NCBI RefSeq assembly: GCF_038595055.1
Contig: NZ_CP152002.1
Coordinates: forward strand, 1,594,501-1,658,500
Direction of reading: 5' to 3'
Source: Paenibacillus sp. FSL R7-0345
Lineage (GTDB): Bacteria; Bacillota; Bacilli; Paenibacillales; Paenibacillaceae
DNA length: 64,000 bases
This document shows positions 16,823-25,335 of the stretch, piece after piece. Under the pieces are notes generated by a model. It did not search any database. It was not told the origin of the DNA and worked only from the letters and a program-made list of their open reading frames with translations. How positions within the stretch are numbered: the first letter of the stretch is position 1; every line of letters starts with the position of its first letter. The translations under genes were made by a program, and so were the position numbers.

Positions 16823-18611
16823 GTGGCTCCTCCTTTATCATTACGGTTTCAAGCAGCAGCGTGATCCGAATGGTGAAGCCGTCCCCATCTGAATTCAGCT
16901 CGATATGCGCCCCGGTTCCGAATAGCAGCTTCATTCTCATCCACACGTTCAGCAGCCCGATGCTCTCGGTCATTTCCTCTCGTTGCAGATGGAGCTGTAA
17001 TTGGGTCAATTTATTGTCCTCCACCCCAATTCCATCATCTATAATCTCCAGTATAATTTGCTTTGCTGTAAAATCATTGAAGACATGTACAGTGATATGC
17101 CCTTCGTTCAATTTCTTTGGAAGAATGCCATGGAAGATGGCGTTCTCGATAAGCGGCTGAAGGCTTAGCTTAGGAATAAACATCCTTTGCAGCGGTTCCT
17201 CAACCTCGAACAAAAGGTGAACCTGACATTTATAACGGATATTTAGCAAGCCTACATAATCTGTTAGATAATCAAGCTCTTTCTCCAGTGGAACGGTCTG
17301 TTCAAAATTTTCCATCGAGTACCTTAATAGTGCAACAAGGCGTCCCATCAGCATGTTGATTTTGTCGTAATCCTTCATAAGTGCGAACATGCGAATGGTA
17401 TTCAGCGTGTTGTACATGAAATGGGGATTAATCTGTGATTGGAGCGCGCGTATTTCCAGCTTACGTTTTAAATCCTCAGATTCACGCAGATCTCCGAGCA
17501 AGTCTTGAATTCGGACGGACATAATATTGAGCATACGACCGAGATCTCCAATTTCATTGTTCGCAAAATGAGTGACCCGCGCATTGAAGTTCCCCTTTTT
17601 AATGGCGTCGACCTGGCGTTTCACGGCTTGTAGTGGTTTATATAGCTGATAGCCGAAGCCGACAACACAAAGAGCACCAAGCAAAACAAGAATCAGGAGA
17701 AAATAGGTTACCGTGTCGCGAATGATTTGTGTGCTGGCGGTAAGCTCATTGGAGGGGATCTCCGAAACCACAATCCAATGATCATACGTAGAGGTCTGCT
17801 TGACGGAGACAATGGAGGTGCCAACAGCAAATTGTGTAGGACGATCTATTTCCTTCCAATGCTTAAGAATGTTATGTACACGCTCGTTCTGTTCCCGCGT
17901 CTCCAGCTTACTGGTGGTAGCAATGGTCTGACCGTCTTCCGTAAGCAGCGAAATAGAGCCGTGGTTGCCGAGCTGGATATTCTCAATTTGCTTCTGATAC
18001 TCGTCGTTGCTCATGGAGATCAAGAGCACTCCCTTTAAGTCTTCATACATGAAGAAGGGAACCCGTGAGATGTAATAGGTAGATGAGTCCAGTATTCGCA
18101 GTTCAGGCAGCGAGTGCTTATCAAGAAAGAGGCCGGTCTGTCCTGAGGACAAATAGGCTTCGATCAATGGTTTATAGGGAGAGCTATCCAGCGTAGCAGG
18201 TGCCTCTGATGAGGAGAAGACTTCATCTGTAATTGCTGAATATACGAGTAGTCCCTCTACATTTCCGATGATTGCTGAGGCTGTACTGAGTACAGAGATC
18301 AGGTCTCTTTTGCGGACAACCTCTTCAAAATATTGTTCTGACGGTGTAACCAATGCATCTTGTATGGAGGTATTGCGTGAATATTGTTCACTTAGCTCTC
18401 TGAATCTGATCATGGTTAGCTCAATCCGGTCGACGACTTGATTAACGAGCTGGGCATTGAGACGATTTACTTGTTTCTGTACCGTATTGCTGGATACGCT
18501 TACAGAAATATAAGACAGGACAATTAAGGGGATTACAGAGATCGCGAACATGACAACAATCATTTTGAAATAGAAGCTGCGTCTTAAAAAACTAAAAAAG
18601 GATGACTTCAA
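16809..18611 (-). CDS. YesM-type sensor histidine kinase
   Basis: This 600-residue membrane kinase starts at TTG 18611. One membrane helix lies at about 16-38 (MIVVMFAISVIPLIVLSYI), followed by an extracellular sensor domain of about 250 residues, a second helix at about 286-308 (FLLILVLLGALCVVGFGYQL) and a HAMP linker. The His_kinase domain has the motif ALQSQINPHFMYNTLNTIRMF (His near 395), and the ATPase domain has the N box LIENAIFHGILP and DDGIGV. It should phosphorylate the YesN-type regulator encoded just downstream. The extracellular domain suggests direct sensing of an oligosaccharide or of the liganded binding protein. Confidence 0.93.
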   Translation of the reverse strand: MKSSFFSFLRRSFYFKMIVVMFAISVIPLIVLSYISVSVSSNTVQKQVNRLNAQLVNQVVDRIELTMIRFRELSEQYSRNTSIQDALVTPSEQYFEEVVRKRDLISVLSTASAIIGNVEGLLVYSAITDEVFSSSEAPATLDSSPYKPLIEAYLSSGQTGLFLDKHSLPELRILDSSTYYISRVPFFMYEDLKGVLLISMSNDEYQKQIENIQLGNHGSISLLTEDGQTIATTSKLETREQNERVHNILKHWKEIDRPTQFAVGTSIVSVKQTSTYDHWIVVSEIPSNELTASTQIIRDTVTYFLLILVLLGALCVVGFGYQLYKPLQAVKRQVDAIKKGNFNARVTHFANNEIGDLGRMLNIMSVRIQDLLGDLRESEDLKRKLEIRALQSQINPHFMYNTLNTIRMFALMKDYDKINMLMGRLVALLRYSMENFEQTVPLEKELDYLTDYVGLLNIRYKCQVHLLFEVEEPLQRMFIPKLSLQPLIENAIFHGILPKKLNEGHITVHVFNDFTAKQIILEIIDDGIGVEDNKLTQLQLHLQREEMTESIGLLNVWMRMKLLFGTGAHIELNSDGDGFTIRITLLLETVMIKEEPHEAP

Positions 18612-18715
18612 ATGACCACTTCCATTATTATTATAATTTATTTTTAATTTAATTTTAATTTATATTGATTATAGTACATCAGCACTCTGGCATAAACACA
18701 AATAAAGTGAAATAT

Positions 18716-18729
18716 TAAAAACGGTTACA
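18716..18729. promoter_or_regulatory. Candidate cre (CcpA) site in the divergent intergenic region
   Basis: taaaaacggttaca, read on the other strand tgtaaccgttttta, matches the catabolite-responsive consensus TGWAANCGNTNWCA at all but one defined position. It lies about 100 bp from both the kinase start and the binding-protein start, a sensible place for glucose repression of the locus. Confidence 0.5.
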
Positions 18730-18832
18730 CATTGGCGAAAATCCGGCATGTTCACAATTGCTGCTCTCTTTTATAATCCAAAGTGTCACATACAAGAATG
18801 CGCATTCAAAACTGAAGTAATGGGGGATGACA

Positions 18833-20401
18833 ATGAGCCTTACTAAAAAACAAGCATCTTTGACGTTAGCAACGGTGTTACTAGCTTCAACAATAGCGGG
18901 TTGTTCCAGTAATAGTAATAGTAATAGTAATAGCGGTAGTGGTAATAGTACAGCGAATAGTGCTGAAACAGGGGCAACATCGGCACAGGCTAAGCCGACC
19001 AATATTAAGGCGATGACGATTCTCTTCGGCGATCCACCGGCAACACAGAATAACAAAGCCAAAGAGGATTTGGAGAAGCGGGGAAATGTAAAGCTGGACA
19101 TTACCTTCGTACCTTCCGAGGCATATGCAGATAAGCTTTCAGTGGCGATCTCTGCAGGAAATTCCTACGATCTTATGTTGATGGACGGCGGGAAAAATGA
19201 TAATTTCGTCAATCTTGTGAAGATGGGTGCCTTTCATGATCTAACTCCGTACATCGAAAAAACGAAAAATCTTAGTCTAATCGATGAGCAAGTGTGGAAT
19301 GGTCTAAAGGTAGAAGGTAAGGTCTATGGAATTCCACGTCCACGTGGTCTGTATGGTGGCGGGGAAGCTAGTATTATCATCCGCAAGGATTGGCTGGATA
19401 AATACAACATACCTTTACCTGAAACGATGGATGAGTTGACTCATGCGCTTGAAGTGTTTAAGGAAAAAGACCCGGCAGGCGGCGGCAAAACAATCCCGCT
19501 TACAGCCTTTGCAGTTGGTACTCCGGGACCTTTCGGAGGAGTAGCTCCAATGAAATTTGCATATGGTCTTCCAAATGATTGGAAGATTGAGGATGGAAAG
19601 GCAGTTCGTGACTTCCAAACTCCTGAATACAAAACTTATCTGGATTGGCTTAAAGATGCTTGGAGCAAAGGTTTAATCGACAAGGATACACCGGTTCTTA
19701 AGGGACAAGCACAAACACGCAGCAAATTTTTATCGGGTACGGCAGGTGCATTCATCGGTAACGTAACTGATCTTTTGGAAACCAATCTTGAGAAGCTGAA
19801 GCAGATCGATCCGAATGCTGAAATGGCGATCATAGATATGCTGAAGGGGCCTGATGGAAAGACCGGTGTAGCTATTTATTCCGGATACTACGGACTGTGG
19901 AGCATACCAAGCTCTGTACCAGATGATAAGGTTCAGCAAATAATCGATTTCCTTGACTTTTCGGCTTCCGAAGAGAATGCGGATTTCTCTAAGGCAGGTA
20001 TTAATGGAGTTCACTCCAGTGGACTTGAAAATGGCGTAGCTGTGCAGACAGCTGAGCAGAAGAAGCAGTATGACTTGGAAAAACCTAGCAATTTTGTATT
20101 GGAGAACAGAGTGAATCCTTACGTATATGCCAATTCCCAGGAGCAGGATATCCTGAAGGTTCAGATGGAGTCGCTGGATCGAATTAGCAAAGTTGGGATC
20201 GAGAATCCGTTCCTCAGCTATACCTCTGAGACCGCTAGTAAGAATCCTAATCTGCTGCAAAAGATGAGCGCTGTGATGACGAAATATGTGCTTGGTGAAG
20301 GTAGCTGGGATAATGTGCAACAAGAAATCGATGCCTATACTAACGGAACGGGGCTACAGATCGCTAAGGAAATGATGGATCAATACAACGCAGATCATTA
20401 A
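18833..20401 (+). CDS. ABC transporter sugar-binding lipoprotein
   Basis: This 522-residue extracellular solute-binding protein belongs to the LipO/type-1 carbohydrate group. ATG 18833 is chosen because ggggg lies 6 nt upstream; an ATG two codons earlier is possible. A lipoprotein signal ends at IAGC with Cys24. The linker after the cysteine is a Ser-Asn run encoded by agtaat hexamer repeats at about 18906-18930. The mature part shows typical binding-protein sequence (AVAISAGNSYDLMLMDGGK). It would capture an oligosaccharide for the two permeases that follow. A hairpin terminator between it and the permeases probably sets its expression above theirs. Confidence 0.93.
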   Translation: MSLTKKQASLTLATVLLASTIAGCSSNSNSNSNSGSGNSTANSAETGATSAQAKPTNIKAMTILFGDPPATQNNKAKEDLEKRGNVKLDITFVPSEAYADKLSVAISAGNSYDLMLMDGGKNDNFVNLVKMGAFHDLTPYIEKTKNLSLIDEQVWNGLKVEGKVYGIPRPRGLYGGGEASIIIRKDWLDKYNIPLPETMDELTHALEVFKEKDPAGGGKTIPLTAFAVGTPGPFGGVAPMKFAYGLPNDWKIEDGKAVRDFQTPEYKTYLDWLKDAWSKGLIDKDTPVLKGQAQTRSKFLSGTAGAFIGNVTDLLETNLEKLKQIDPNAEMAIIDMLKGPDGKTGVAIYSGYYGLWSIPSSVPDDKVQQIIDFLDFSASEENADFSKAGINGVHSSGLENGVAVQTAEQKKQYDLEKPSNFVLENRVNPYVYANSQEQDILKVQMESLDRISKVGIENPFLSYTSETASKNPNLLQKMSAVMTKYVLGEGSWDNVQQEIDAYTNGTGLQIAKEMMDQYNADH

Positions 20402-20421
20402 AGAAGTCAATTTGGTAGATG

Positions 20422-20446
20422 AGAAAGGGGGAATCCCCTTTCTTTT
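20422..20446 (+). terminator. Intra-operon terminator/attenuator after the binding protein gene
   Basis: A perfect 9-bp stem (agaaagggg at 20422-20430, cccctttct at 20435-20443) with loop gaat is followed by tttc. Partial readthrough would give more binding protein than permease, a common arrangement in sugar ABC operons. Confidence 0.7.
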
Positions 20447-20467
20447 CAGGATAAGGGGGTTTTCTAC

Positions 20468-21376
20468 ATGCAGACAGCGATGAGTTCGAACCGCTTTCTT
20501 AAATATTGGCCATTCTATGTACTGGCGGCACCGGGGCTTATATATTTCTTGCTTTTTAATTATTTACCGATGTCCGGTTTGTCATTAGCCTTTAAAGATT
20601 ATAGTCCCTTCAAAGGCATTTTAGAAAGTCCGTGGGTAGGGTTTGATAATTTCAGACAATTCTTCGGAACATCCGATTTCTATATGCTGTTGAAGAACAC
20701 ATTGCTGCTCAGCTTACTGAATATGGTTATTTATTTTCCATTTACGATTATTTTGTCGCTATTAATCAATGAAGTACGGCTCAATGTATTTAAACGCTTT
20801 TCCCAGACCATTGTCTATTTGCCACACTTTTTATCCTGGGTCGTTATTTACGGAATTACGATTTCCTTTTTTGGTCCTTCGGGTGTGATCAATCACTACT
20901 TGGAGCAATGGTTTGGTACAAGTGCGAGCTTCCTGGTCAGCAATGAATGGTTCCGGCCACTGGTCATTTTCCAAGCGATTTGGAAGGATGCGGGCTGGGG
21001 GACGATTATTTTCTTAGCAGCACTTGCCGGAGTCAATCCGGAGATATATGAAGCGGCAAAGGTGGATGGAGCCAATCGCTTACAGAATATTTGGCACATC
21101 ACTTTACCGGCGATCAAAAGCACGATTGTGATTTTGCTGCTCCTGCGTTTAGGCTCATCGCTTGATTCGAATTTTATGCAAATATTCTTGATGACGAACA
21201 GTCTCAACCTGGACGTTTCCAATGTATTTGATCTGTACGTCTACCGTGTCGGCCTGGAACAGTTTAATTACAGCTTCGCCATTACGGTAGGTATGTTTAA
21301 ATCTATTGTCAGCTTGATCCTTGTTGTCGGAGCGAATTATGCGGCAAGACTGCTGGGCGAAGATGGCATATTCTAG
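20468..21376 (+). CDS. LplB-type sugar ABC transporter permease
   Basis: This 302-residue inner-membrane permease has six predicted helices (first FYVLAAPGLIYFLLFNYLPM). The EAA loop that contacts the ATPase is near residue 195-215 (EIYEAAKVDGANRLQNIWHITLP). The start ATG 20468 has a aaggggg site 8 nt upstream. It pairs with the next permease and the preceding lipoprotein. No ATPase gene is present in the locus. In Paenibacillus such systems usually share one general MsmX-type ATPase encoded elsewhere; that is assumed here. Confidence 0.93.
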   Translation: MQTAMSSNRFLKYWPFYVLAAPGLIYFLLFNYLPMSGLSLAFKDYSPFKGILESPWVGFDNFRQFFGTSDFYMLLKNTLLLSLLNMVIYFPFTIILSLLINEVRLNVFKRFSQTIVYLPHFLSWVVIYGITISFFGPSGVINHYLEQWFGTSASFLVSNEWFRPLVIFQAIWKDAGWGTIIFLAALAGVNPEIYEAAKVDGANRLQNIWHITLPAIKSTIVILLLLRLGSSLDSNFMQIFLMTNSLNLDVSNVFDLYVYRVGLEQFNYSFAITVGMFKSIVSLILVVGANYAARLLGEDGIF

Positions 21377-21399
21377 AATTGGAACAGGAGTGGGGCGTC

Positions 21400-22269
21400 A
21401 TGAGAGTACGGTTCACCTGGTTTGACAGCATCATTGTTGTGTTCATTAGCTTAATAAGTCTACTGGTAATACTACCTTTTCTTTATATTATTGCAGTATC
21501 GTTCAGCCCGGCAGCAGAATCGATGTCAGGAACCTTCTACATTTGGCCGAAGAGCTGGACGCTGGATGCCTACAGCTATCTCCTGCACGCAAACAGCTTT
21601 ATGGGCTCCATTAAAAACTCACTCATCATCACGATCATGGGAACCTGTATCAGCTTGTTTGTATCCATTACCCTGGCCTATGCAATCTCGAAAAAGTATC
21701 TGCCGGGCCGACGGGTAATGCTGCTGCTTATTTTCTTTACGATGATCTTTCATGGCGGATTGATTCCTAACTATCTGGTCGTGAAGAATCTGGGCTTAAT
21801 CGATTCGTATTGGGCGGTTGTGCTTCCAGCAGCTTCCAGTGCATTTAATATTCTAGTAATCCGCTCGTTTTTCCAGAGCCTCCCGGAGAGCTTGGATGAA
21901 GCGGCGCGTATTGACGGTGCTGGCGAGTTCAGAATTTTATTCTCCATTGTACTTCCGTTATCGAAACCGATTATTGCAACCTTTACGCTGTTTTTTACGG
22001 TGCAGTTCTGGAATGACTTCTTCTCCTCTGTAATCTATATCAATGACACCTCGCGCTGGCCAATTCAACCGCTGCTCCGGCAGATGGTCGCGATCGGTTC
22101 TTCCAATATTTCAGCAGAGGCATCCGTCGATGCCTCACTTGCGGCCAATCTTGGACCCAATGTACAGAATGCAGCGATTCTGCTGGCCATGCTGCCGATT
22201 ATCATAGTCTATCCGTTCCTGCAAAAGTATTTCGCGAAAGGCGCGATGCTAGGCTCGATTAAAGAGTAA
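21400..22269 (+). CDS. LplC-type sugar ABC transporter permease
   Basis: This 289-residue permease has its start at ATG 21400, with aggag/gtgggg just upstream; the frame is open to a TTG at 21379. Membrane helices begin with SIIVVFISLISLLVILPFLYI. The EAA loop is at about 180-200 (SLDEAARIDGAGEFRILFSIVLP), and the C-terminus KYFAKGAMLGSIKE is characteristic of the CarB/LplC group. It forms the heteromeric channel with the permease encoded 23 bp upstream. Confidence 0.93.
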   Translation: MRVRFTWFDSIIVVFISLISLLVILPFLYIIAVSFSPAAESMSGTFYIWPKSWTLDAYSYLLHANSFMGSIKNSLIITIMGTCISLFVSITLAYAISKKYLPGRRVMLLLIFFTMIFHGGLIPNYLVVKNLGLIDSYWAVVLPAASSAFNILVIRSFFQSLPESLDEAARIDGAGEFRILFSIVLPLSKPIIATFTLFFTVQFWNDFFSSVIYINDTSRWPIQPLLRQMVAIGSSNISAEASVDASLAANLGPNVQNAAILLAMLPIIIVYPFLQKYFAKGAMLGSIKE

Positions 22270-22337
22270 AAGCTACTTACAATCAGGATGTCATTGTTAT
22301 CTCTCGCAAGTAAAAAATGATTGGGGGGCGTTGCTAT

Positions 22338-24197
22338 ATGCTCGGCACGATTGAACTGCTTCATGGTTTGGACATGGGAACGAAGGAAGGCTTCAGGGAG
22401 AAGCTGTTTCTGGAGGCTCGCACGCAGGAATATCGTAATTTTCGTGATGATGCACTGAATATAGAATGGGTTGAGGAGGTTCGGGCATACAAGAACCAGC
22501 TTGATAAGCAACCGATTACCGCGCTAACGTATTCAACGTTTAAGCTGTTTTCGGAGCAAGGGTCAAGAGTGGAGTACGAGAGCTTGTATTTTGCAAGACG
22601 CTTGCGTCTGAACGCATATGCCTTGCTGGTATTAATGGATGAGCGGCCAGAGGATGTAGCCAGCCTGGAGGACATCATTTGGGCGATTTGTGATGAATAT
22701 ACATGGTGCGTTCCTGCGCATCTTGCGAATAAAACGGGGGACCAGCTTCGTTACACCATCGATTTGTTTGCAGCTGAGACGGGCTGGGCATTATCAGAGA
22801 TTGTAGAACTCACCAAGAGCAAGCTTGCTCCAGAGATTATCGAGCGAGTGGAGAGAGAGGTTACGGCACGTATTCTGGAACCCTTTATGGAGCTTCGGCC
22901 GATGCATTGGTGGGAAACCGCGACGAATAATTGGGCTTCTGTGTGTGCAAGCTCGATCGGAGCATGTGCGATCTATTGGATTGAAGACAATCAGATTTTG
23001 GCGCCGGTGTTATCTCGTGTTGTTCAGGTGCTGCGCAATTATTTATCAGGCTTTGGAGAAGATGGAGCTTGTACCGAAGGCTTGTCTTATTGGAAATATG
23101 GCTTTGGCTTTTATGTTGCTTTTGCTGAATTGTTACGTGAGAGAACGAGTGGAGTGGTAGATCTATTACAGTCGGAGAAAGTAAAATCCATTGCGTTATT
23201 TCAGCAGCACAGCTATTTATACGAGAATTTTACGATAAGCTTTTCGGATGGCTCTTTAACCTCATCCTTCCATGCCGGCTTAACCTCGAGGCTAAGTGAG
23301 CGAATCGGGCAAGTGCAAATTCCGGATATGAAGTATCGCTCCAGGTTTGGTGAAGATCACTGTCACCGCTGGATTCATGCTGCGCGGAATATTTTCTGGG
23401 TGAAGCCAGAGGGAAACAAGTCGGCAGACTCTACGTTAGCTCCTTCCAGTTGTTACTGGAAGGATGCAGAGTGGTTTGTGACACGATCGCAGGTTCAAGG
23501 GCATACGGCGGTATTCGTAGTAAAGTCTGGACATAACGATGAGCATCATAATCATAATGATGTCGGTAGCTTCATTCTGCATTTGGATGGGGAGACCTTT
23601 CTGGTAGATGCCGGTGCAGGAGAGTATACGAAGGATTATTTTAGCTCTCGAAGATATGAATTTGCAGTTGCCGGGTCACAGGGACATTCGGTTCCGATCA
23701 TTTGTGGGCAATATCAGCAGGCAGGCAGGGAATATCGCGGTGAAGTTATTCAAGCTGAGTTTGGTGAGCATACCGACCGATTTGTAATCGAACTGTCCGA
23801 TGCGTATCAGGTAGATTCCTTATTAGAATGTCGGCGGACGTATCAATATGAACGTGCGAGTGGTGTGTTGAACTGTACGGATGAATATAAGCTTGCTGAA
23901 CCTTGTTCGGACGTTCGCAGCAGGTTTGTAAGCTTTCTACAGCCGGTAGAAATAGCAACAGGTAAGCTTCTATTACGTGGAGAACGACATTCCGTGCTGG
24001 TTCAATATCATGCACTGACATGTACACATATGTGGAGTGTTACAGAATATATAGATCATCATCATGATGTGAGAACCCTGTACATGCTTGATGTGATGCC
24101 GCGGGATATGAAGAATGAAACCACTGAAGGTACTGAATTCAAGGTAGAGGTATCATTCACACCATTATGGGAGCATGAGGGGAGCAGATATGAGTAA
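22338..24197 (+). CDS. Heparinase II/III-family polysaccharide lyase-like enzyme
   Basis: The 619-residue protein starts at ATG 22338, with gggggg 9 nt upstream; an ATG at 22317 lacks such a site. The N-terminal half is an alpha-helical toroid (MHWWETATNNWASVCASSIGAC). The C-terminal beta-sandwich has the family signature HNDEHHNHNDVGSFILHLDG at about residue 400, followed by DAGAGEYTKDYF. These supply the His and Tyr used for beta-elimination next to a uronic acid in this fold. There is no signal peptide, so it acts on imported oligosaccharides. The next gene, GH88, would remove the unsaturated uronyl residue that a lyase leaves. Specificity (glycosaminoglycan or another uronate polymer) cannot be assigned. 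Confidence 0.85.
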   Translation: MLGTIELLHGLDMGTKEGFREKLFLEARTQEYRNFRDDALNIEWVEEVRAYKNQLDKQPITALTYSTFKLFSEQGSRVEYESLYFARRLRLNAYALLVLMDERPEDVASLEDIIWAICDEYTWCVPAHLANKTGDQLRYTIDLFAAETGWALSEIVELTKSKLAPEIIERVEREVTARILEPFMELRPMHWWETATNNWASVCASSIGACAIYWIEDNQILAPVLSRVVQVLRNYLSGFGEDGACTEGLSYWKYGFGFYVAFAELLRERTSGVVDLLQSEKVKSIALFQQHSYLYENFTISFSDGSLTSSFHAGLTSRLSERIGQVQIPDMKYRSRFGEDHCHRWIHAARNIFWVKPEGNKSADSTLAPSSCYWKDAEWFVTRSQVQGHTAVFVVKSGHNDEHHNHNDVGSFILHLDGETFLVDAGAGEYTKDYFSSRRYEFAVAGSQGHSVPIICGQYQQAGREYRGEVIQAEFGEHTDRFVIELSDAYQVDSLLECRRTYQYERASGVLNCTDEYKLAEPCSDVRSRFVSFLQPVEIATGKLLLRGERHSVLVQYHALTCTHMWSVTEYIDHHHDVRTLYMLDVMPRDMKNETTEGTEFKVEVSFTPLWEHEGSRYE

Positions 24198-25308
24198 AGA
24201 GTTTGCGGATGCAGTGTTAAAGCGCCTTGAGCCAAAGGTAGACCGGATGCTGGAGCAGATCGGCGATAAATGTCCTCATGTTGCAAGGGAAGATGGAATC
24301 TATGATAACACGGGCAGTGACTGGTGGACTTCAGGCTTTTGGCCGGGACTATTGTGGGTGATGTATTCTGTCACTGGCAAAGAGCGATACAAAGAAGCTG
24401 CATGGCGTTGGGATGAGGAGATCGAGCAATGGTTCGTTAAGACGAATGAAGAGCTGCATCATGATGTAGGTTTTCAATTCTTAATGACTGCCGTCATTAA
24501 GCATACGTTAACCGGTGATAAGGATGGCCTGCGCAGAGGGCTCGAAGCCGCTAATTTCTTAGCGGGACGCTTCAATCCGGCTGGAGGCTTCATTCGTGCC
24601 TGGAACATGGACAAGTACGGTTGGGCGATCATTGATTGTATGATGAACATCTCTTTATTGTATTGGGCTTCGCGTGTATCAGGCGATCCTAGATTCAAGC
24701 ATATCGCTTCTATTCATGCCGATACGGCTCTCCAGCATTTCATTCGCCAGGACGGCTCGGTAAATCATATTGTGAGCTTTGATCCGGAGAGCGGAGAGTT
24801 TCTCGAATCGTTTGGCGGACAGGGTTATGGGCCGCATTCGGCGTGGAGCAGAGGGCAAGCCTGGGCGATCTACGGTATGGCTAATACCTATCGTAATACA
24901 GGAGAGATTCGTTATTTGGAAGCTGCCAAGCGTGTTGCTCATTACTACATAGCATCCCTGCCGGAGGATTCCGTTCCCTATTGGGATTTCCGTGCAGAGC
25001 AGCGGGATGGGCAAGAGGAGCCAAGAGACAGCTCAGCAGCGGCCATTGCAGCATCCGGGCTGTTGGAAATTGCGAAGCTTGTGCCAGCAGTAGAAGCTGA
25101 GCTTTATTACAATAAGGCATATCGTATTCTGCAATCTTTAACAGAGCATTATGGAACGTGGGATCAGCCTAACCATGAAGCGATTCTAATTAAGGGTACA
25201 GGGCATAAGCCTGCTAATTCGAACATTCATGTTTCACTTATTTACGGCGATTACTTTTATGTTGAGGCAATAGCTAAAATAAGTGGCTGGCAGCAATGCA
25301 TATTCTAA
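24190..25308 (+). CDS. GH88 unsaturated glucuronyl hydrolase
   Basis: This 372-residue cytoplasmic enzyme has its start at ATG 24190, with gaggggag upstream. It overlaps the lyase gene by 8 bp, so it is translationally coupled to it. The family (alpha/alpha-six barrel) hydrates the double bond of terminal unsaturated uronic acids released by lyases. Matching segments are the aspartate in LHHDVGFQFLMTAV and the aspartate in YGWAIIDCMMNISLLYWAS, which correspond to the two catalytic aspartates of Bacillus UGL. Further matches are GPHSAWSRGQAWAIYG and RDSSAAAIAASGLLE. The close coupling with a heparinase-like gene strongly supports a lyase-hydrolase pathway. Confidence 0.92.
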   Translation: MSKEFADAVLKRLEPKVDRMLEQIGDKCPHVAREDGIYDNTGSDWWTSGFWPGLLWVMYSVTGKERYKEAAWRWDEEIEQWFVKTNEELHHDVGFQFLMTAVIKHTLTGDKDGLRRGLEAANFLAGRFNPAGGFIRAWNMDKYGWAIIDCMMNISLLYWASRVSGDPRFKHIASIHADTALQHFIRQDGSVNHIVSFDPESGEFLESFGGQGYGPHSAWSRGQAWAIYGMANTYRNTGEIRYLEAAKRVAHYYIASLPEDSVPYWDFRAEQRDGQEEPRDSSAAAIAASGLLEIAKLVPAVEAELYYNKAYRILQSLTEHYGTWDQPNHEAILIKGTGHKPANSNIHVSLIYGDYFYVEAIAKISGWQQCIF

Positions 25309-25335
25309 ACTACTAGAAGCAGGGGAGGTAAGAAT

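Noticed and set aside
22338..24197. Naming the lyase as heparin or chondroitin lyase
   Set aside because: The heparinase II/III fold covers several lyase families and the gene context with GH42 does not single out one substrate.
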